Positions 35,923-46,116 of a stretch of 64,000 bases of DNA are shown one piece after another; positions within the stretch are counted from its first letter, which is position 1, and each line of letters begins with the position of its first letter. A model generated the notes under the pieces. That model had not been told where the DNA came from. It was given only the letters and a program-made list of their open reading frames with translations, and did no database searches. Made by a program: the position numbers and the translations under genes. The stretch comes from Antarcticimicrobium sediminis (lineage in GTDB: Bacteria; Pseudomonadota; Alphaproteobacteria; Rhodobacterales; Rhodobacteraceae): the NCBI RefSeq assembly GCF_004348975.1, contig NZ_SMFP01000010.1:62001-126000 (forward strand), read 5' to 3'.

Positions 35923-37035
35923 ATGGCGCTTTCTCCTCTGAATCAGCGCCGTTGGCGCAATTTCAAACGCAACCGTCGGGCCCTTTGGTCGCTGTGGATC
36001 TTTACCGTGTTGTTCGGCCTGTCGCTGTTCGCCGAGTTTCTGGCCAACGACAAACCGATCCTCGTGCAATACCGGGGCGGCTATTACATGCCGGTGTTCA
36101 ACTTCTATCCCGAGACCGCTTTTGGCGGTGATTTCCAGACCGAGGCAATCTATCGCGACCCCGAGGTGCAATGCCTGATCGCCTCGGGCGGGCTGGAGGA
36201 CTGTTTCGACATCCCTGATGAGATCATGGCGGAGATCGAGCAGGGCACGTTCGACAAGACCGCGGAAGGGTTTCAGCGCGGCTGGGCGATCTGGCCGCCG
36301 ATTCCCTATTCCTTCAACACCACGGTTGATCGGCCCGGCGCGGCGCCGCTGCCGCCCAATGCGCAGAACTGGCTGGGCACCGACGACACCAAACGCGACG
36401 TGCTGGCGCGGGTGATCTATGGCTTCCGGCTGTCGATCCTGTTCACGCTGCTGGTCACCGGCGCGGCCAGTCTGCTGGGGGTGTCTGCGGGCGCCATTCA
36501 GGGGTTTTTCGGCGGCTGGGTCGATCTGATCTTTCAGCGGATGATCGAAATCTGGTCCGCCACGCCGTCGCTGTATGTCATCATCATCATGTTTGCCATT
36601 CTCGGGCGCGGCTTCTGGTTGCTGGTGGCGTTGATGGTGCTGTTCTCCTGGACCTCGCTGGTGGGCGTGGTGCGGGCGGAATTCCTGCGCGCGCGCAATC
36701 TGGAATATGTCCGTGCCGCCAAGGCGCTGGGCGTGGGCAACCTGACCATCATGTTCCGCCACATGCTGCCGAACGCGATGGTGGCGACGCTGACCATGCT
36801 ACCCTTTATCGTCACCGGCACCATCGGCGCGCTGGCCAGTCTTGATTTCCTTGGCTTTGGCCTGCCGTCGTCGGCACCGTCGCTGGGCGAACTGACCTTG
36901 CAGGCGAAACAGAACCTGCAGGCGCCTTGGCTGGCCTTCACCGCCTTCTTTACCTTTGCCATCATGCTGTCGCTGCTGGTCTTCATCTTTGAAGGGGTGC
37001 GCGACGCCTTTGACCCGAGAAAGACCTTTCAATGA
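35923..37035 (+). CDS. yejE: peptide ABC transporter permease YejE
   Basis: This second permease of 370 residues has an N-terminal membrane segment (ALWSLWIFTVLFGLSLFAEFLAND), a large periplasmic domain, and four to five membrane segments with the EAA-like loop (LEYVRAAKALGVGNLTIMFRHMLPNA). It pairs with YejB to form the pore. GGAGGG precedes the ATG, and its stop overlaps the yejF start by 4 bp (ATGA), indicating translational coupling. Confidence 0.94.
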   Translation: MALSPLNQRRWRNFKRNRRALWSLWIFTVLFGLSLFAEFLANDKPILVQYRGGYYMPVFNFYPETAFGGDFQTEAIYRDPEVQCLIASGGLEDCFDIPDEIMAEIEQGTFDKTAEGFQRGWAIWPPIPYSFNTTVDRPGAAPLPPNAQNWLGTDDTKRDVLARVIYGFRLSILFTLLVTGAASLLGVSAGAIQGFFGGWVDLIFQRMIEIWSATPSLYVIIIMFAILGRGFWLLVALMVLFSWTSLVGVVRAEFLRARNLEYVRAAKALGVGNLTIMFRHMLPNAMVATLTMLPFIVTGTIGALASLDFLGFGLPSSAPSLGELTLQAKQNLQAPWLAFTAFFTFAIMLSLLVFIFEGVRDAFDPRKTFQ

Positions 37036-38609
37036 GCCTTCTGGAGGTTGAAAACCTGTCCGTCTCGTTCCGTCAGGACGGGCAGAGCATGCCCGCCGTT
37101 CGCGGCGTTTCCTTTTCTGTCGACAAGGGCGAAACCGTGGCGCTGGTGGGCGAGTCCGGCTCGGGCAAGTCGGTCTCGGCGCTGTCCACCGTGTCGCTGC
37201 TGAGCGAGAATGCACAGGTCGAAGGATCGGTCACCTACAAGGGCCAGCAGATGATCGGCGCCTCCGAGGCGCAGCTGCGCAAGGTGCGCGGCAATGACAT
37301 CAGCTTTATCTTTCAGGAGCCGATGACCTCGCTGAACCCGCTGCACACGATCGAAAAGCAACTGGAAGAATCGCTGGCGCTGCATCAGGGGCTGGTGGGC
37401 GCGGCGGCCCGGACCCGAATCCTTGAGTTGTTGACTCGCGTCGGCATCCGCGACCCGGAAACCCGGCTAGGGGCCTATCCGCATCAACTGTCCGGCGGGC
37501 AGCGGCAGCGGGTGATGATCGCCATGGCACTGTCGAACAAGCCCGATATCCTGATCGCGGATGAGCCGACGACGGCGCTGGACGTGACGATTCAGGCGCA
37601 GATCCTTGATCTGCTGGAAGAGTTGAAGGCAAGCGAGGGGATGGGCCTGCTGTTCATCACCCATGATCTGGGCATCGTGCGACGGGTGGCGGATCGGGTC
37701 TGCGTGATGAAGGATGGCGAGATCGTCGAGTCCGGCCCGACTGCGGAGCTGTTCGCGAACCCGCAACATCCCTATACGAAAAAGCTGCTCGCCGCCGAAC
37801 CCTCGGGGGCGCCGGACCCGGTGCCGGAGGGGGCGCCGGAGATCCTGCAATCGGATCACCTGCGGGTCTGGTTCCCGATCCAGCAGGGGTTTATGCGCCG
37901 GACGGTCGATCATGTGCGCGCGGTCAACGATGCGTCGATTTCGGTGCGCGCGGGCGAGACGCTGGGCATCGTAGGCGAAAGCGGATCGGGCAAGACCACC
38001 TTGGCGCTGGCGCTGATGCGGCTGATCGCCTCGGACGGGGGGATCACCTTTGACGGGCAGGATATCCGGCAATGGTCCACGCGCGAATTGCGGCGGCTGC
38101 GCAAGGACATGCAGGTGGTGTTTCAGGATCCGTTCGGCTCGCTCAGCCCGCGGATGACCTGCGCCCAGATCATCGCCGAGGGGTTGGCTATCCACAAGGT
38201 CGACCCGCACCGTGCCCCGCGCGAGTTGGTGCGTGAAGTGATGGTCGAAACCGGGTTGGACCCGGCGGCGATGGACCGCTATCCGCATGAATTCTCGGGC
38301 GGGCAGCGCCAGCGCATCGCCATTGCGCGCGCCATGGTGTTGCGCCCGCGCCTGCTGGTTCTGGACGAGCCGACCTCGGCATTGGACATGACGGTGCAGG
38401 TGCAGATCGTGAACCTGCTGCGTGATCTGCAGCGCAAATACGGGCTGGCCTATCTGTTCATCAGCCATGATCTCAGGGTGGTGCGGGCGATGTCGCACAA
38501 GGTGATGGTGATGAAACAGGGCGATATCGTCGAGGCCGGGCTGGCAGAGCAGATGTTCAATGCGCCCCAGACCGAATACACCCGCGCGCTGATCGCGGCG
38601 GCGGGATAG
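37032..38609 (+). CDS. yejF: peptide ABC transporter ATP-binding protein YejF (fused double ATPase)
   Basis: This protein of 525 residues has two complete nucleotide-binding domains. Each carries Walker A ([10 protein letters not shown] and [10 protein letters not shown]), signature LSGGQRQRV or FSGGQRQRI, and Walker B ([12 protein letters not shown] and [12 protein letters not shown]), ending with an HDL switch. Fused double ATPases are standard for YejF and Dpp/Opp-like systems. It powers YejB/YejE transport. No terminator is seen before the convergent hemN. Confidence 0.95.
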   Translation: MSLLEVENLSVSFRQDGQSMPAVRGVSFSVDKGETVALVGESGSGKSVSALSTVSLLSENAQVEGSVTYKGQQMIGASEAQLRKVRGNDISFIFQEPMTSLNPLHTIEKQLEESLALHQGLVGAAARTRILELLTRVGIRDPETRLGAYPHQLSGGQRQRVMIAMALSNKPDILIADEPTTALDVTIQAQILDLLEELKASEGMGLLFITHDLGIVRRVADRVCVMKDGEIVESGPTAELFANPQHPYTKKLLAAEPSGAPDPVPEGAPEILQSDHLRVWFPIQQGFMRRTVDHVRAVNDASISVRAGETLGIVGESGSGKTTLALALMRLIASDGGITFDGQDIRQWSTRELRRLRKDMQVVFQDPFGSLSPRMTCAQIIAEGLAIHKVDPHRAPRELVREVMVETGLDPAAMDRYPHEFSGGQRQRIAIARAMVLRPRLLVLDEPTSALDMTVQVQIVNLLRDLQRKYGLAYLFISHDLRVVRAMSHKVMVMKQGDIVEAGLAEQMFNAPQTEYTRALIAAAG

Positions 38610-38651
38610 GCGCCTTTTCCGGCGATTGCTTCCCTCTGTGCCGTGGTGTCT

Positions 38652-40007
38652 TCAGATCGCCGAACTGTGGCCCGCCTTGCTTAGGTCATAGGCGTCGAAA
38701 CTGCGCGCGATCATGCGGGTCAGCGGGTGCGCTTCAGGTTTGATCTCCAGCACGTTGTCGTGGTGCGCCAGCATGTTCGGAAAGGCGCGCTCGGCCGCGT
38801 TGAACATCGTTTCAAGCCTGCTTTGCGCGACCTCGAACCGGGTGCGAATTTCGTCGCCATCTATGCGGAAGTCGCACATTAGCATTTCGATCATGCGCCC
38901 GCGCATCCTGTCCTCGCCGTGAAACACATGACCGCGTGCTGTCGAAAACCGCCCGGCGCGAATCGCCGCCGTATGGGTCGAGGTGGCCGGGGCATTCTGA
39001 GCGTAGCCCTGCGGAAACCGCGAGATTGACGAGGCCCCGACGCCGATCAGAACCTCGGCCTGATCGTCGGTATAGCCCTGAAAATTGCGCCGCAACGTGC
39101 CGGCCTGTTGCGCCCGGGTCAGCCCGTCGTCGGGGCGGGCGAAATGGTCGATCCCGATCTCGGCATAGCCGTCCCAGTGGAACAGCCGGCGGGCGGTGTC
39201 GAACAGATCCAGCCGATCCTCGGGGGTGGGCAGAGAGTCGGAGGGGATGAGTTGTTGCCGTTTGGCCATCCACGGCACATGCGCATAGCCATAAAGCGCC
39301 ACCCGGTCGGGGGTGAGCGACAGCAGTTTTTGCACGCTTTCGGTCATCCGCGTCCGGGTCTGGTGCGGCAGGCCGAACAGGATGTCGGCGTTCAGGCTTT
39401 CGATGCCGTGGGCGCGAATCATCTCCACCGTTTGGCGGGTCAGCTCATAGCTTTGGATGCGACCGATGGCCTTTTGGATCTCCTCGTCGAAATCCTGTAC
39501 CCCGATCGAGGCCCGGGTCATGCCCGCCGCCGCCAGCGCGTCGAGCCTCGCCGCGTCAATCTCGTTCGGGTCGATTTCGACAGAAAACTCGGCGTCCGGG
39601 CCCATCGGCGCGACGTCAAAGATCGCCTTGGCCAGCTCTGTCATCATCGCCGGAGTCAGCAGGGTCGGGGTGCCGCCGCCCCAGTGCAGCCGCGACAGGG
39701 TCACCCCCTCGGGAAGGCGTTGGCCCAACAGGGCAAGCTCGGCCTTCAGGGTTTCGAGGTAGGCGATGACGGGGGCGTCGGTCTGGGTGCCCTGGGTACG
39801 GCAGGCGCAGAACCAGCACAGTCGGCGGCAGAACGGCACATGCACGTAGAGCGAAATTGCCCCCCCCGCCGGCACCGCCGTGATCCAGTCGGAAAACTGT
39901 TCAGGCCCAACGCCGGTACCGAAATGCGGCGCGGTGGGATAGCTGGTATAACGCGGAACTTTCGCGTCAAATAATCCCAGCTTGGACAATTGAGATTTTA
40001 GAGACAT
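38652..40007 (-). CDS. hemN: oxygen-independent coproporphyrinogen III oxidase
   Basis: This 451-residue radical SAM enzyme has the [4Fe-4S] motif CRRLCWFC (C-x3-C-x2-C) after YVHVPFC, a GGGTPTLL motif, and the HemN C-terminal domain. It decarboxylates coproporphyrinogen III without oxygen for haem synthesis under microaerobic or anaerobic growth. The N-terminal PRYTSYPTAPHFG distinguishes true HemN from HemW-like proteins. An FNR-type box lies 37 bp upstream of its start, in the gap shared with fnrL. Confidence 0.95.
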   Translation of the reverse strand: MSLKSQLSKLGLFDAKVPRYTSYPTAPHFGTGVGPEQFSDWITAVPAGGAISLYVHVPFCRRLCWFCACRTQGTQTDAPVIAYLETLKAELALLGQRLPEGVTLSRLHWGGGTPTLLTPAMMTELAKAIFDVAPMGPDAEFSVEIDPNEIDAARLDALAAAGMTRASIGVQDFDEEIQKAIGRIQSYELTRQTVEMIRAHGIESLNADILFGLPHQTRTRMTESVQKLLSLTPDRVALYGYAHVPWMAKRQQLIPSDSLPTPEDRLDLFDTARRLFHWDGYAEIGIDHFARPDDGLTRAQQAGTLRRNFQGYTDDQAEVLIGVGASSISRFPQGYAQNAPATSTHTAAIRAGRFSTARGHVFHGEDRMRGRMIEMLMCDFRIDGDEIRTRFEVAQSRLETMFNAAERAFPNMLAHHDNVLEIKPEAHPLTRMIARSFDAYDLSKAGHSSAI

Positions 40008-40043
40008 ATGATTAAGCTTAAGGGTGTCCGAGATGTCTATTCT

Positions 40044-40057
40044 TTGACCCAGATCAA
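40044..40057. promoter_or_regulatory. FNR-type box between hemN and fnrL
   Basis: TTGACCCAGATCAA is the FNR consensus (TTGAT-N4-ATCAA) with one mismatch in the first half. It lies 37 bp from the hemN start codon and 16 bp from the fnrL start codon, close enough to fnrL to repress it and positioned to act on hemN. Confidence 0.8.
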
Positions 40058-40072
40058 CTGAGGTTCCCTCTC

Positions 40073-40816
40073 ATGTCCGTGCAAACTCAAATGACTCCTG
40101 GAAACTGCTCGGACTGTCCGATTCGCCACCGCGCTGTTTGTGCGCGATGCGAAGTGGACGAGCTCAATGAGCTTGAAGAAATCAAGTATTATCGCAACTT
40201 CGAGGCGGGCCAGACGATCATCTGGTCGGGTGACAAGATGGGATTCGTGGGGTCGGTCGTCTCTGGCATCGCCTCGCTGACCCAGACGATGGAAGACGGG
40301 CGCACCCAGATGGTGGGCTTGCTGCTGCCCAGCGATTTCGTCGGTCGCCCGGGGCGCGACGGGGCGGCCTATGATGTCACGGCCACCACAGATGTCGTGA
40401 TGTGTTGCTTCCGCAAGAAACCCTTTGAAGAGATGATGGAGCGCACCCCGCATATCGCCCATCGCCTGCTTGAGATGACGCTGGACGAACTGGACGCGGC
40501 GCGCGAATGGATGCTGGTTCTTGGCCGCAAGACCGCGCGCGAAAAGATCGCCTCGCTGCTGTCGATCGTTGCCCGGCGCGATGCCTCGCTCAGCCCCAAC
40601 GGTCCGTCGGGGCCGATGGTCTTTGACCTGCCGCTGACGCGGGAGGCGATGGCGGATTATCTGGGCCTGACGCTGGAAACCGTCAGCCGCCAGATGTCGG
40701 CGCTGAAGAAGGACGGGGTGATCCAGCTGGAAGGCAAGCGCCATGTCACCATTCCCGATATGCGCCGGCTGATGGACGAAGCTGGCGATGATGCCGACGG
40801 CGGCTTTCTGGGCTAG
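40073..40816 (+). CDS. fnrL: oxygen-responsive Crp/FNR regulator FnrL
   Basis: This 247-residue protein has the cysteine ligands of an FNR-type [4Fe-4S] cluster (C12, C15, C23, C26 with C111/C112 further on), a cyclic-nucleotide-like domain (residues about 30-150) and a helix-turn-helix (LPLTREAMADYLGLTLETVSRQMSALK). FnrL loses its cluster on exposure to oxygen and activates target genes when oxygen is low. It sits beside hemN, usp and cco genes as in Rhodobacter sphaeroides. A predicted FNR box overlaps its own promoter region. Confidence 0.95.
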   Translation: MSVQTQMTPGNCSDCPIRHRAVCARCEVDELNELEEIKYYRNFEAGQTIIWSGDKMGFVGSVVSGIASLTQTMEDGRTQMVGLLLPSDFVGRPGRDGAAYDVTATTDVVMCCFRKKPFEEMMERTPHIAHRLLEMTLDELDAAREWMLVLGRKTAREKIASLLSIVARRDASLSPNGPSGPMVFDLPLTREAMADYLGLTLETVSRQMSALKKDGVIQLEGKRHVTIPDMRRLMDEAGDDADGGFLG

Positions 40817-40827
40817 GGCTCCGCTCC

Positions 40828-40950
40828 TTACCCAGTCTCCCTTAGCCCCTGCGTCCCCTCCAACCTCTGCGCTGCGGCGGCAAACCCGCCCAGCCGCGCC
40901 GCCGCCTCAAAGGTGCGCAGCGCGGTGAGCGGCAGCGTTTTCGTGCGGGA
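40828..40950 (-). pseudogene. N-terminal fragment of a LysR-family regulator
   Basis: The minus strand encodes LPLTALRTFEAAARLGGFAA and then AAQRLEGTQ, which closely matches the N-terminal helices of GcvA-type LysR proteins. It then loses homology before the expected SAVSHQI segment and stops at 40828. There is no effector domain. It reads as the truncated start of a gene whose remainder is gone. Confidence 0.6.
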
Positions 40951-40970
40951 CGGCGTCGAAAACGCTGCGC

Positions 40971-41123
40971 AAGGCCGGGTTTCTGGCCTGCGGTATCGGG
41001 CTGCCAATTGCCCCGGTCGAAGGCGACATGAACGGGCTGCGCAGCACTGACCCGCAGGCGCTGGCCGCTGACACGGCGGCGCTCCGGGCCCAGTTTCAGG
41101 GGATGCACTATGTCCTGAACTGA
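40971..41123 (+). pseudogene. C-terminal fragment of an unidentified enzyme
   Basis: The plus strand encodes LACGIGLPIAPVEGDMNGLR and then STDPQALAADTAALRAQFQG, ending HYVLN before TGA at 41121. It looks like the C-terminal part of a larger PLP-type protein; the resemblance to serine-hydroxymethyltransferase-like proteins is from memory and uncertain. The upstream part is missing. It directly abuts the LysR fragment, which suggests a deletion joined them. Confidence 0.45.
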
Positions 41124-41226
41124 AACGTGAGAGACGAAAACGGGGTGCGACCGTCAGGCCGCACCCCGTGAACTGGTGGATCAAAACCGAAGCATCACCG
41201 GGCCGGAGCCCGGCATCAGATCCGGA

Positions 41227-42066
41227 TCAATGGGCCATGAAGACCGGAACCTTGGCCTGTTCCAGCATGTTGCGGGTGGCGCCGCCCAAAATCGCCTCGC
41301 GAAAGCGCGAATGGCCATAGGCCCCCATCACGATCATGTCGGCGCTGGTATCGGCGGCGTGGCGGTTCAGCACGTCCGAGACCCGTGTCATGGTTTTGCT
41401 GAGCACGTCGATTTCGCAATTCACACCATGGCGCGACAACATCTGCGACAGCAGCCCACCGGGGTCCGAGCGTTCCGGCCCGTGCTGCGGCGGGTCGATC
41501 ACCACGATTCGCACCTGTTCGGCGGCGGTCAGAAACGGCATCGCCTTGCGGATCGCCGACATCGACTCGACACTTTCGTTCCAAGCGACCAGAACCGTGC
41601 CGGGCTGGCTGATCGGGGTGGCCCCGTCTGGCACCACCAGAACCGGCGCATGTCCGTCAAACATCGCGGCTTCGACAATCGGCTCGGCCTCGGCGCCGTG
41701 GCCGTCACCATAGGGGCGCGGCAGCACCACCAGATCGGCAAACCGAGCGCGATAGGCCACATGACGCCCCAGATCCGCGATCTGCGCCACGCCATCCTCG
41801 GCTGACCAGCGCACGCCCGATTTGCCCAGTTTTTCCTTGGCATAGGCCAGTGTCGCCTCGGCCTCGGCGGTGGCGCGCTCCAGCGTTTCTTGCAGGATCA
41901 TCGCGTTGGCCCCGGCATAATAATATCCGGTCTGCGTCCGATCTACGCCCAAGCAAAGCGCCTCGGCGTGGGCGTCCTGTGCGCCGGCCAGCGCGACCAG
42001 TTGCTCCAGCGCCGCGTCTGACACTTTCGGATCCGTCAGGACGGTCAGCAGGGTTTTGTAAGCCAT
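41227..42066 (-). CDS. universal stress protein, two UspA domains
   Basis: This 279-residue protein has two UspA-like domains. The N-terminal domain ends with APVLVVPD, and the C-terminal one has the ATP-binding-type MGAYGHSRFREAILGGATRNMLEQAKVPVFMAH. Its location between fnrL and ccoN is conserved in Rhodobacter, where the gene is often called uspA. The ATG at 42066 (MAYKTLLTVLTD) is preferred over one six bases upstream. An FNR box lies 94 bp upstream and may drive it or ccoN. Confidence 0.85.
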   Translation of the reverse strand: MAYKTLLTVLTDPKVSDAALEQLVALAGAQDAHAEALCLGVDRTQTGYYYAGANAMILQETLERATAEAEATLAYAKEKLGKSGVRWSAEDGVAQIADLGRHVAYRARFADLVVLPRPYGDGHGAEAEPIVEAAMFDGHAPVLVVPDGATPISQPGTVLVAWNESVESMSAIRKAMPFLTAAEQVRIVVIDPPQHGPERSDPGGLLSQMLSRHGVNCEIDVLSKTMTRVSDVLNRHAADTSADMIVMGAYGHSRFREAILGGATRNMLEQAKVPVFMAH

Positions 42067-42159
42067 TGGCACCTCGTTGTCTTTTCATCTGGCTTCATCT
42101 ACATTCGGAAGCCTTTACAGGATAGTGTCGATGCCTCTCATAGATTTGGCAAGTGTGTT

Positions 42160-42173
42160 TTGATACAGATCAA
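42160..42173. promoter_or_regulatory. FNR-type box upstream of ccoN
   Basis: TTGATACAGATCAA matches TTGAT-N4-ATCAA perfectly. It lies 94 bp upstream of ccoN and 94 bp upstream of the divergent usp gene, a position from which FnrL could activate either. Confidence 0.9.
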
Positions 42174-42266
42174 AGCGATGGCGGGGGTGCTCCTGCATCA
42201 AACGATCGGTCTGAATCCGTTTGGCGCGACGGAAGAATCGCGCGGGACAAGGAAAAGGGACATGAA

Positions 42267-43868
42267 ATGTCTAATACTCTCAAGCTAATCGCGCTTGGTT
42301 TGATTGCGTTGTTCTCGGCAATGGCAATGAACTACGCGCGCGATACAGCTTACTTGGTGCACGCAACGATTATTTTGCTGGTGTCCGGTGGTCTGTTTCT
42401 CTTCACCTTGCGCAGAACGGGCGAACCGATGCCCGCGAACCCGCAAAACGAATACTTCGACAGCGTCGTGCGCGCCGGCGTGATCGCGACGGTGTTCTGG
42501 GGCGTGGTCGGCTTTCTGGTCGGCACCTTCATCGCATTTCAGCTGGCCTTCCCGCAGCTCAACTTTGAATGGTTGAACGGGCATGGCAACTTCGGTCGTA
42601 TGCGTCCGCTGCACACCAGTGCGGTGATCTTTGCCTTTGGCGGCAACGCGCTGATCGCAACCTCCTTCTTTGTTGTTCAGCGGACCAGCGCCGCACGGCT
42701 TTGGGGCGGCAACCTGGCCTGGTTCGTGTTCTGGGGCTATCAGCTGTTCATCGTGCTGGCCGCCACCGGCTATTTGCTGGGCGCGACCCAATCCCGGGAA
42801 TACGCCGAGCCGGAGTGGCATGTGGACCTGTGGCTGACGATTGTCTGGGTCGCCTATCTGGCGGTGTTCCTGGGCACGATCATGAAGCGCAAGGAACCCC
42901 ATATCTACGTCGCCAACTGGTTCTATCTGTCCTTCATCGTCACTGTCGCAATGCTACACGTGGTCAACAACATCTCGATCCCGATTTCGATCTGGGGCTC
43001 GCGTTCGGTTCAGGTGATGTCCGGCGTACAGGATGCGATGACCCAGTGGTGGTATGGTCATAACGCGGTCGGGTTCTTCCTGACGGCGGGGTTCTTGGGC
43101 ATGATGTATTATTTCATCCCGAAACAGGCCGAGCGCCCTGTGTTCAGCTATAAACTGTCGATCATCCACTTCTGGGCGCTGATCTTCATCTATATCTGGG
43201 CCGGTCCGCACCACCTGCACTATACCGCGCTGCCCGACTGGGCCACGACGCTGGGCATGGTGTTCTCGATTGCGCTTTGGATGCCCTCTTGGGGCGGCAT
43301 GATCAACGGGCTGATGACACTGTCGGGGGCGTGGGACAAGCTGCGCACCGACCCTGTCATCCGCATGATGGTGATTTCGGTCGGCTTCTACGGCATGTCC
43401 ACATTCGAGGGGCCGATGATGTCGATCCGTTCGGTCAACTCGCTGTCGCACTATACCGACTGGACCATTGGTCACGTGCATTCCGGCGCATTGGGCTGGA
43501 ACGGGATGATCACCTTTGGGGCGCTGTACTTCCTGGTGCCCGTGCTGTGGAAGCGTGAACGCCTGTACAGCCTGCAGATGGTGTCCTGGCACTTCTGGTT
43601 GGCGACCATCGGCATCGTGCTCTACGCGGCGTCGATGTGGGTCACCGGCATCATGGAAGGTCTGATGTGGCGCGAAGTGGACGCAAACGGGTTCTTGGTG
43701 AACTCTTTCGCGGATACCGTGGCGGCCAAGCATCCGATGTATGTGGTGCGCGGTCTGGGCGGGGTCATGTACCTCACCGGCGGTCTCATAATGGCCTATA
43801 ACCTGTGGATGACCGTTAAGCGGGCGCCGGCTAAAGAAAGCCTCGCGACCGTGGTCCCGGCTGAATAA
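42267..43868 (+). CDS. ccoN: cytochrome c oxidase cbb3-type subunit I CcoN
   Basis: This 533-residue integral membrane protein is the haem-copper catalytic subunit. It has about 12 membrane segments, with the haem b and haem b3 ligands in [18 protein letters not shown] and [12 protein letters not shown] and the CuB region around WWYGHNAV and [12 protein letters not shown]. The ATG at 42267 follows GGAAAAGGGA. cbb3 oxidases have a high oxygen affinity. It leads the ccoNOQP operon, 14 bp before ccoO. Confidence 0.97.
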   Translation: MSNTLKLIALGLIALFSAMAMNYARDTAYLVHATIILLVSGGLFLFTLRRTGEPMPANPQNEYFDSVVRAGVIATVFWGVVGFLVGTFIAFQLAFPQLNFEWLNGHGNFGRMRPLHTSAVIFAFGGNALIATSFFVVQRTSAARLWGGNLAWFVFWGYQLFIVLAATGYLLGATQSREYAEPEWHVDLWLTIVWVAYLAVFLGTIMKRKEPHIYVANWFYLSFIVTVAMLHVVNNISIPISIWGSRSVQVMSGVQDAMTQWWYGHNAVGFFLTAGFLGMMYYFIPKQAERPVFSYKLSIIHFWALIFIYIWAGPHHLHYTALPDWATTLGMVFSIALWMPSWGGMINGLMTLSGAWDKLRTDPVIRMMVISVGFYGMSTFEGPMMSIRSVNSLSHYTDWTIGHVHSGALGWNGMITFGALYFLVPVLWKRERLYSLQMVSWHFWLATIGIVLYAASMWVTGIMEGLMWREVDANGFLVNSFADTVAAKHPMYVVRGLGGVMYLTGGLIMAYNLWMTVKRAPAKESLATVVPAE

Positions 43869-43882
43869 GGAGGGCTGGAGCA

Positions 43883-44614
43883 ATGGCAATTCTCGACAAG
43901 CATAAAATCATCGAGACCAACGCGACCCTCCTGCTGGTATTCAGCTTTTTGGTCGTGACCATCGGCGGCATCGTGCAGATCGCACCGCTGTTCTGGTTGG
44001 AAAACACCATCGAGAAGGTGGAGGGCATGCGCCCTTACACCCCGCTCGAACTGGCCGGGCGCGAGATCTATATTCGCGAAGGCTGCTATGTGTGTCACAG
44101 CCAGATGATCCGTCCCATGCGGGACGAGGTCGAACGCTATGGCCACTATTCGCTGGCGGCGGAGTCGATGTACGACCACCCGTTCCAGTGGGGCTCCAAG
44201 CGGACCGGGCCTGACTTGGCCCGGGTCGGTGGGCGCTATTCGGACGAATGGCACGTGGATCACCTGACGAACCCGCAATCGGTGGTACCTGAATCGGTGA
44301 TGCCGAAATATGGCTTCCTCAAGCACACCGAGGTTGATGGGCGCTATATTGAGGACGTCATGTCTCAGCATGCCTTCGTTGGCGTGCCCTATACCGAAGA
44401 CATGCTGAAAACTGGGCAGGCCGACTTTCTTGCGCAGTCCGACCCCGACAGCGATTATGACGGGTTGGTCGAACGCTATGGTGAAAGCAGCGTGAATGTA
44501 CGCAACTTTGACGGGTTGCCCGGGGTTTCCGAGATGGATGCCTTGATCGCCTATCTGCAAATGTTGGGCACGCTGGTCGATTTCTCGACCTTCACGCCTG
44601 ACGCCAGCCGCTGA
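43883..44614 (+). CDS. ccoO: cytochrome c oxidase cbb3-type subunit II CcoO
   Basis: This 243-residue membrane-anchored monohaem cytochrome c has one N-terminal membrane helix ([25 protein letters not shown]) and a haem site CYVCH (C68-H72). A characteristic [15 protein letters not shown] follows. It passes electrons from CcoP or cytochrome c to CcoN. AAGGAGGGC precedes the ATG. Confidence 0.97.
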   Translation: MAILDKHKIIETNATLLLVFSFLVVTIGGIVQIAPLFWLENTIEKVEGMRPYTPLELAGREIYIREGCYVCHSQMIRPMRDEVERYGHYSLAAESMYDHPFQWGSKRTGPDLARVGGRYSDEWHVDHLTNPQSVVPESVMPKYGFLKHTEVDGRYIEDVMSQHAFVGVPYTEDMLKTGQADFLAQSDPDSDYDGLVERYGESSVNVRNFDGLPGVSEMDALIAYLQMLGTLVDFSTFTPDASR

Positions 44615-44624
44615 GGAGGGACAC

Positions 44625-44810
44625 ATGGAAATCTATACGCTTCTCAGGGAATTCGCAGATAGCTGGATGCTGCTTGCGCTATTTGCCTTCTTTGTCGGGG
44701 TTGTTGTCTGGGTGTTCCGCCCGGGCAGCAGCAAGACCTATCGCGACACGGCTGATATCCCTTTCCGGCATGACGACAAACCGGCCACGGATAAGGAGGC
44801 CCGGACATGA
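44625..44810 (+). CDS. ccoQ: cbb3-type cytochrome c oxidase subunit CcoQ (subunit IV)
   Basis: This is a 61-residue single-span protein, with the helix [21 protein letters not shown] and a charged C-terminal tail. CcoQ stabilises the assembled oxidase. GAGGAGG is upstream of the ATG, and its stop overlaps the ccoP start by 4 bp (ATGA). Confidence 0.93.
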   Translation: MEIYTLLREFADSWMLLALFAFFVGVVVWVFRPGSSKTYRDTADIPFRHDDKPATDKEART

Positions 44811-45676
44811 GCAAGGCACCCCAAAGACAAAAGGGCGATCCGGAAACCACCGGCCATAGCTGGGACGGCATCGAAGAGTTCAACAATCCGCTGCCGCGTT
44901 GGTGGCTGTGGACCTTCTATGTCTGCATCATCTGGGCCATCGCGTATTCGATCGCCTACCCGGCCTGGCCGGGGATCAAGGGCGCGACCACCGGCCTGCT
45001 TGGCTGGTCCACCCGCGGTGATGTCCAGGTCGAGATCGATGCGGTGAACGAGGCCAACGCGGCGATCAATGCTGAACTGGTCTCGGCCGAGCTGACCGAG
45101 ATCCCGGCCAATCCGGAGCTCAACACCTATGCGGTTTCGGCCGGGGGTGCGGTGTTCAAGACTTGGTGCGCCCAGTGTCACGGGTCTGGCGCGGCTGGCG
45201 CCAAGGGCTATCCCAACCTGCTGGATGACGACTGGCTTTGGGGCGGCAGCATCGAAGACATCCACACCACGATCTCGCACGGCGTGCGCAACGAGGACGA
45301 CGCAGATGCGCGGTATTCCGCGATGCCCGCCTTTGGCCGTGACGAGTTGCTGGTCGAGGACGAGATTGATCAGGTGACGAACTTCGTCATGTCGCTTTCG
45401 GGCACTCCGCAGGATGCGGCAATGGTCGATGCCGGCGCGGTGGTGTTTGCGGACAACTGTGCGGCCTGTCACATGGAGGCAGGCACCGGCGATCGGGCCC
45501 AGGGTGCGCCGAACCTGACCGATGCGATCTGGCTCTATGGGGGGGATTTCAACACCATCAAGGAGACAGTCACCAACGCCCGCTTTGGCGTGATGCCCGC
45601 GTGGGGCCTGCGTCTGAGCGAAGATCAGATCCGGGCGGCTGCGCTTTATGTCCACCAGTTGGGCGGCGGCGAATAG
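44807..45676 (+). CDS. ccoP: cytochrome c oxidase cbb3-type subunit III CcoP
   Basis: This 289-residue dihaem protein has a membrane helix ([22 protein letters not shown], residues 31-52) and two cytochrome c domains with CAQCH (C121-H125) and CAACH (C218-H222). The length is normal for the short CcoP type. It accepts electrons from soluble or membrane-bound cytochrome c, plausibly from the cycM product. Hairpins follow the stop. Confidence 0.97.
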   Translation: MSKAPQRQKGDPETTGHSWDGIEEFNNPLPRWWLWTFYVCIIWAIAYSIAYPAWPGIKGATTGLLGWSTRGDVQVEIDAVNEANAAINAELVSAELTEIPANPELNTYAVSAGGAVFKTWCAQCHGSGAAGAKGYPNLLDDDWLWGGSIEDIHTTISHGVRNEDDADARYSAMPAFGRDELLVEDEIDQVTNFVMSLSGTPQDAAMVDAGAVVFADNCAACHMEAGTGDRAQGAPNLTDAIWLYGGDFNTIKETVTNARFGVMPAWGLRLSEDQIRAAALYVHQLGGGE

Positions 45677-45692
45677 CCTGTGATGTGAAATA

Positions 45693-45720
45693 CCTCCGGA
45701 CCGTCCTTGCGGTCCGGAGG
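45693..45720 (+). terminator. hairpin just after ccoP
   Basis: CCTCCGGACCG pairs with CGGTCCGGAGG (11 bp, 6-nt loop), 16 bp after ccoP. No T tract follows, so it may stabilise mRNA rather than terminate it. Confidence 0.4.
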
Positions 45721-45805
45721 CACGGCGTCGGCTTTTCGATCTGTTCGCGCGTTTCCTGAGAAGCCGACGCCGACCAAGCTCTGAATTCAAATCTTCACGC
45801 GATTG

Positions 45806-45850
45806 CGGGCCCGTCCATCTCTTCGGAAATGGGCGGGCCCGTTCGGTTTT
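45806..45850 (+). terminator. strong terminator of the ccoNOQP operon
   Basis: CGGGCCCGTCCAT pairs with ATGGGCGGGCCCG, with one mismatch, and is followed by TTCGGTTTT. A further inverted repeat with 11-bp arms lies at 45724-45771. Confidence 0.7.
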
Positions 45851-45859
45851 GTCGTGCGC

Positions 45860-46000
45860 TCAGCCTTGGCCGAAAGCCCAGGCCAGCCACCAGGGGCGGG
45901 CGGGCCTGTGGCCTGCCACTGTTGCGGGCGGCATGGGCTTGATCGCGACGGGGCCGGTGCGGGTGGCGGTCATGAAACTCTGGGCATAGATGACGATCAT
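45860..46000 (-). CDS. possible small protein, 46 residues, divergent from LysR gene
   Basis: This short open frame of 46 codons begins MIVIYAQSFMTATRTGPVAI and ends PARPWWLAWAFGQG. It is preceded 7 nt upstream by a strong AGGAGGGG binding site, the main reason to think it is real. It is divergently oriented from the adjacent LysR gene, as expected of a LysR target. I recognise no family. Alternative: chance short frame. Confidence 0.45.
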   Translation of the reverse strand: MIVIYAQSFMTATRTGPVAIKPMPPATVAGHRPARPWWLAWAFGQG

Positions 46001-46116
46001 CGTCCCCTCCTGTGTCTGTGGTTTGATCTGCGGTTTGATCTGTGAGGACAGGCTTGACTGAGGCCGGGTCAGGATGCGACTCAATTGGGCATGCATCCTG
46101 TAAGTGAGGCTTACAT

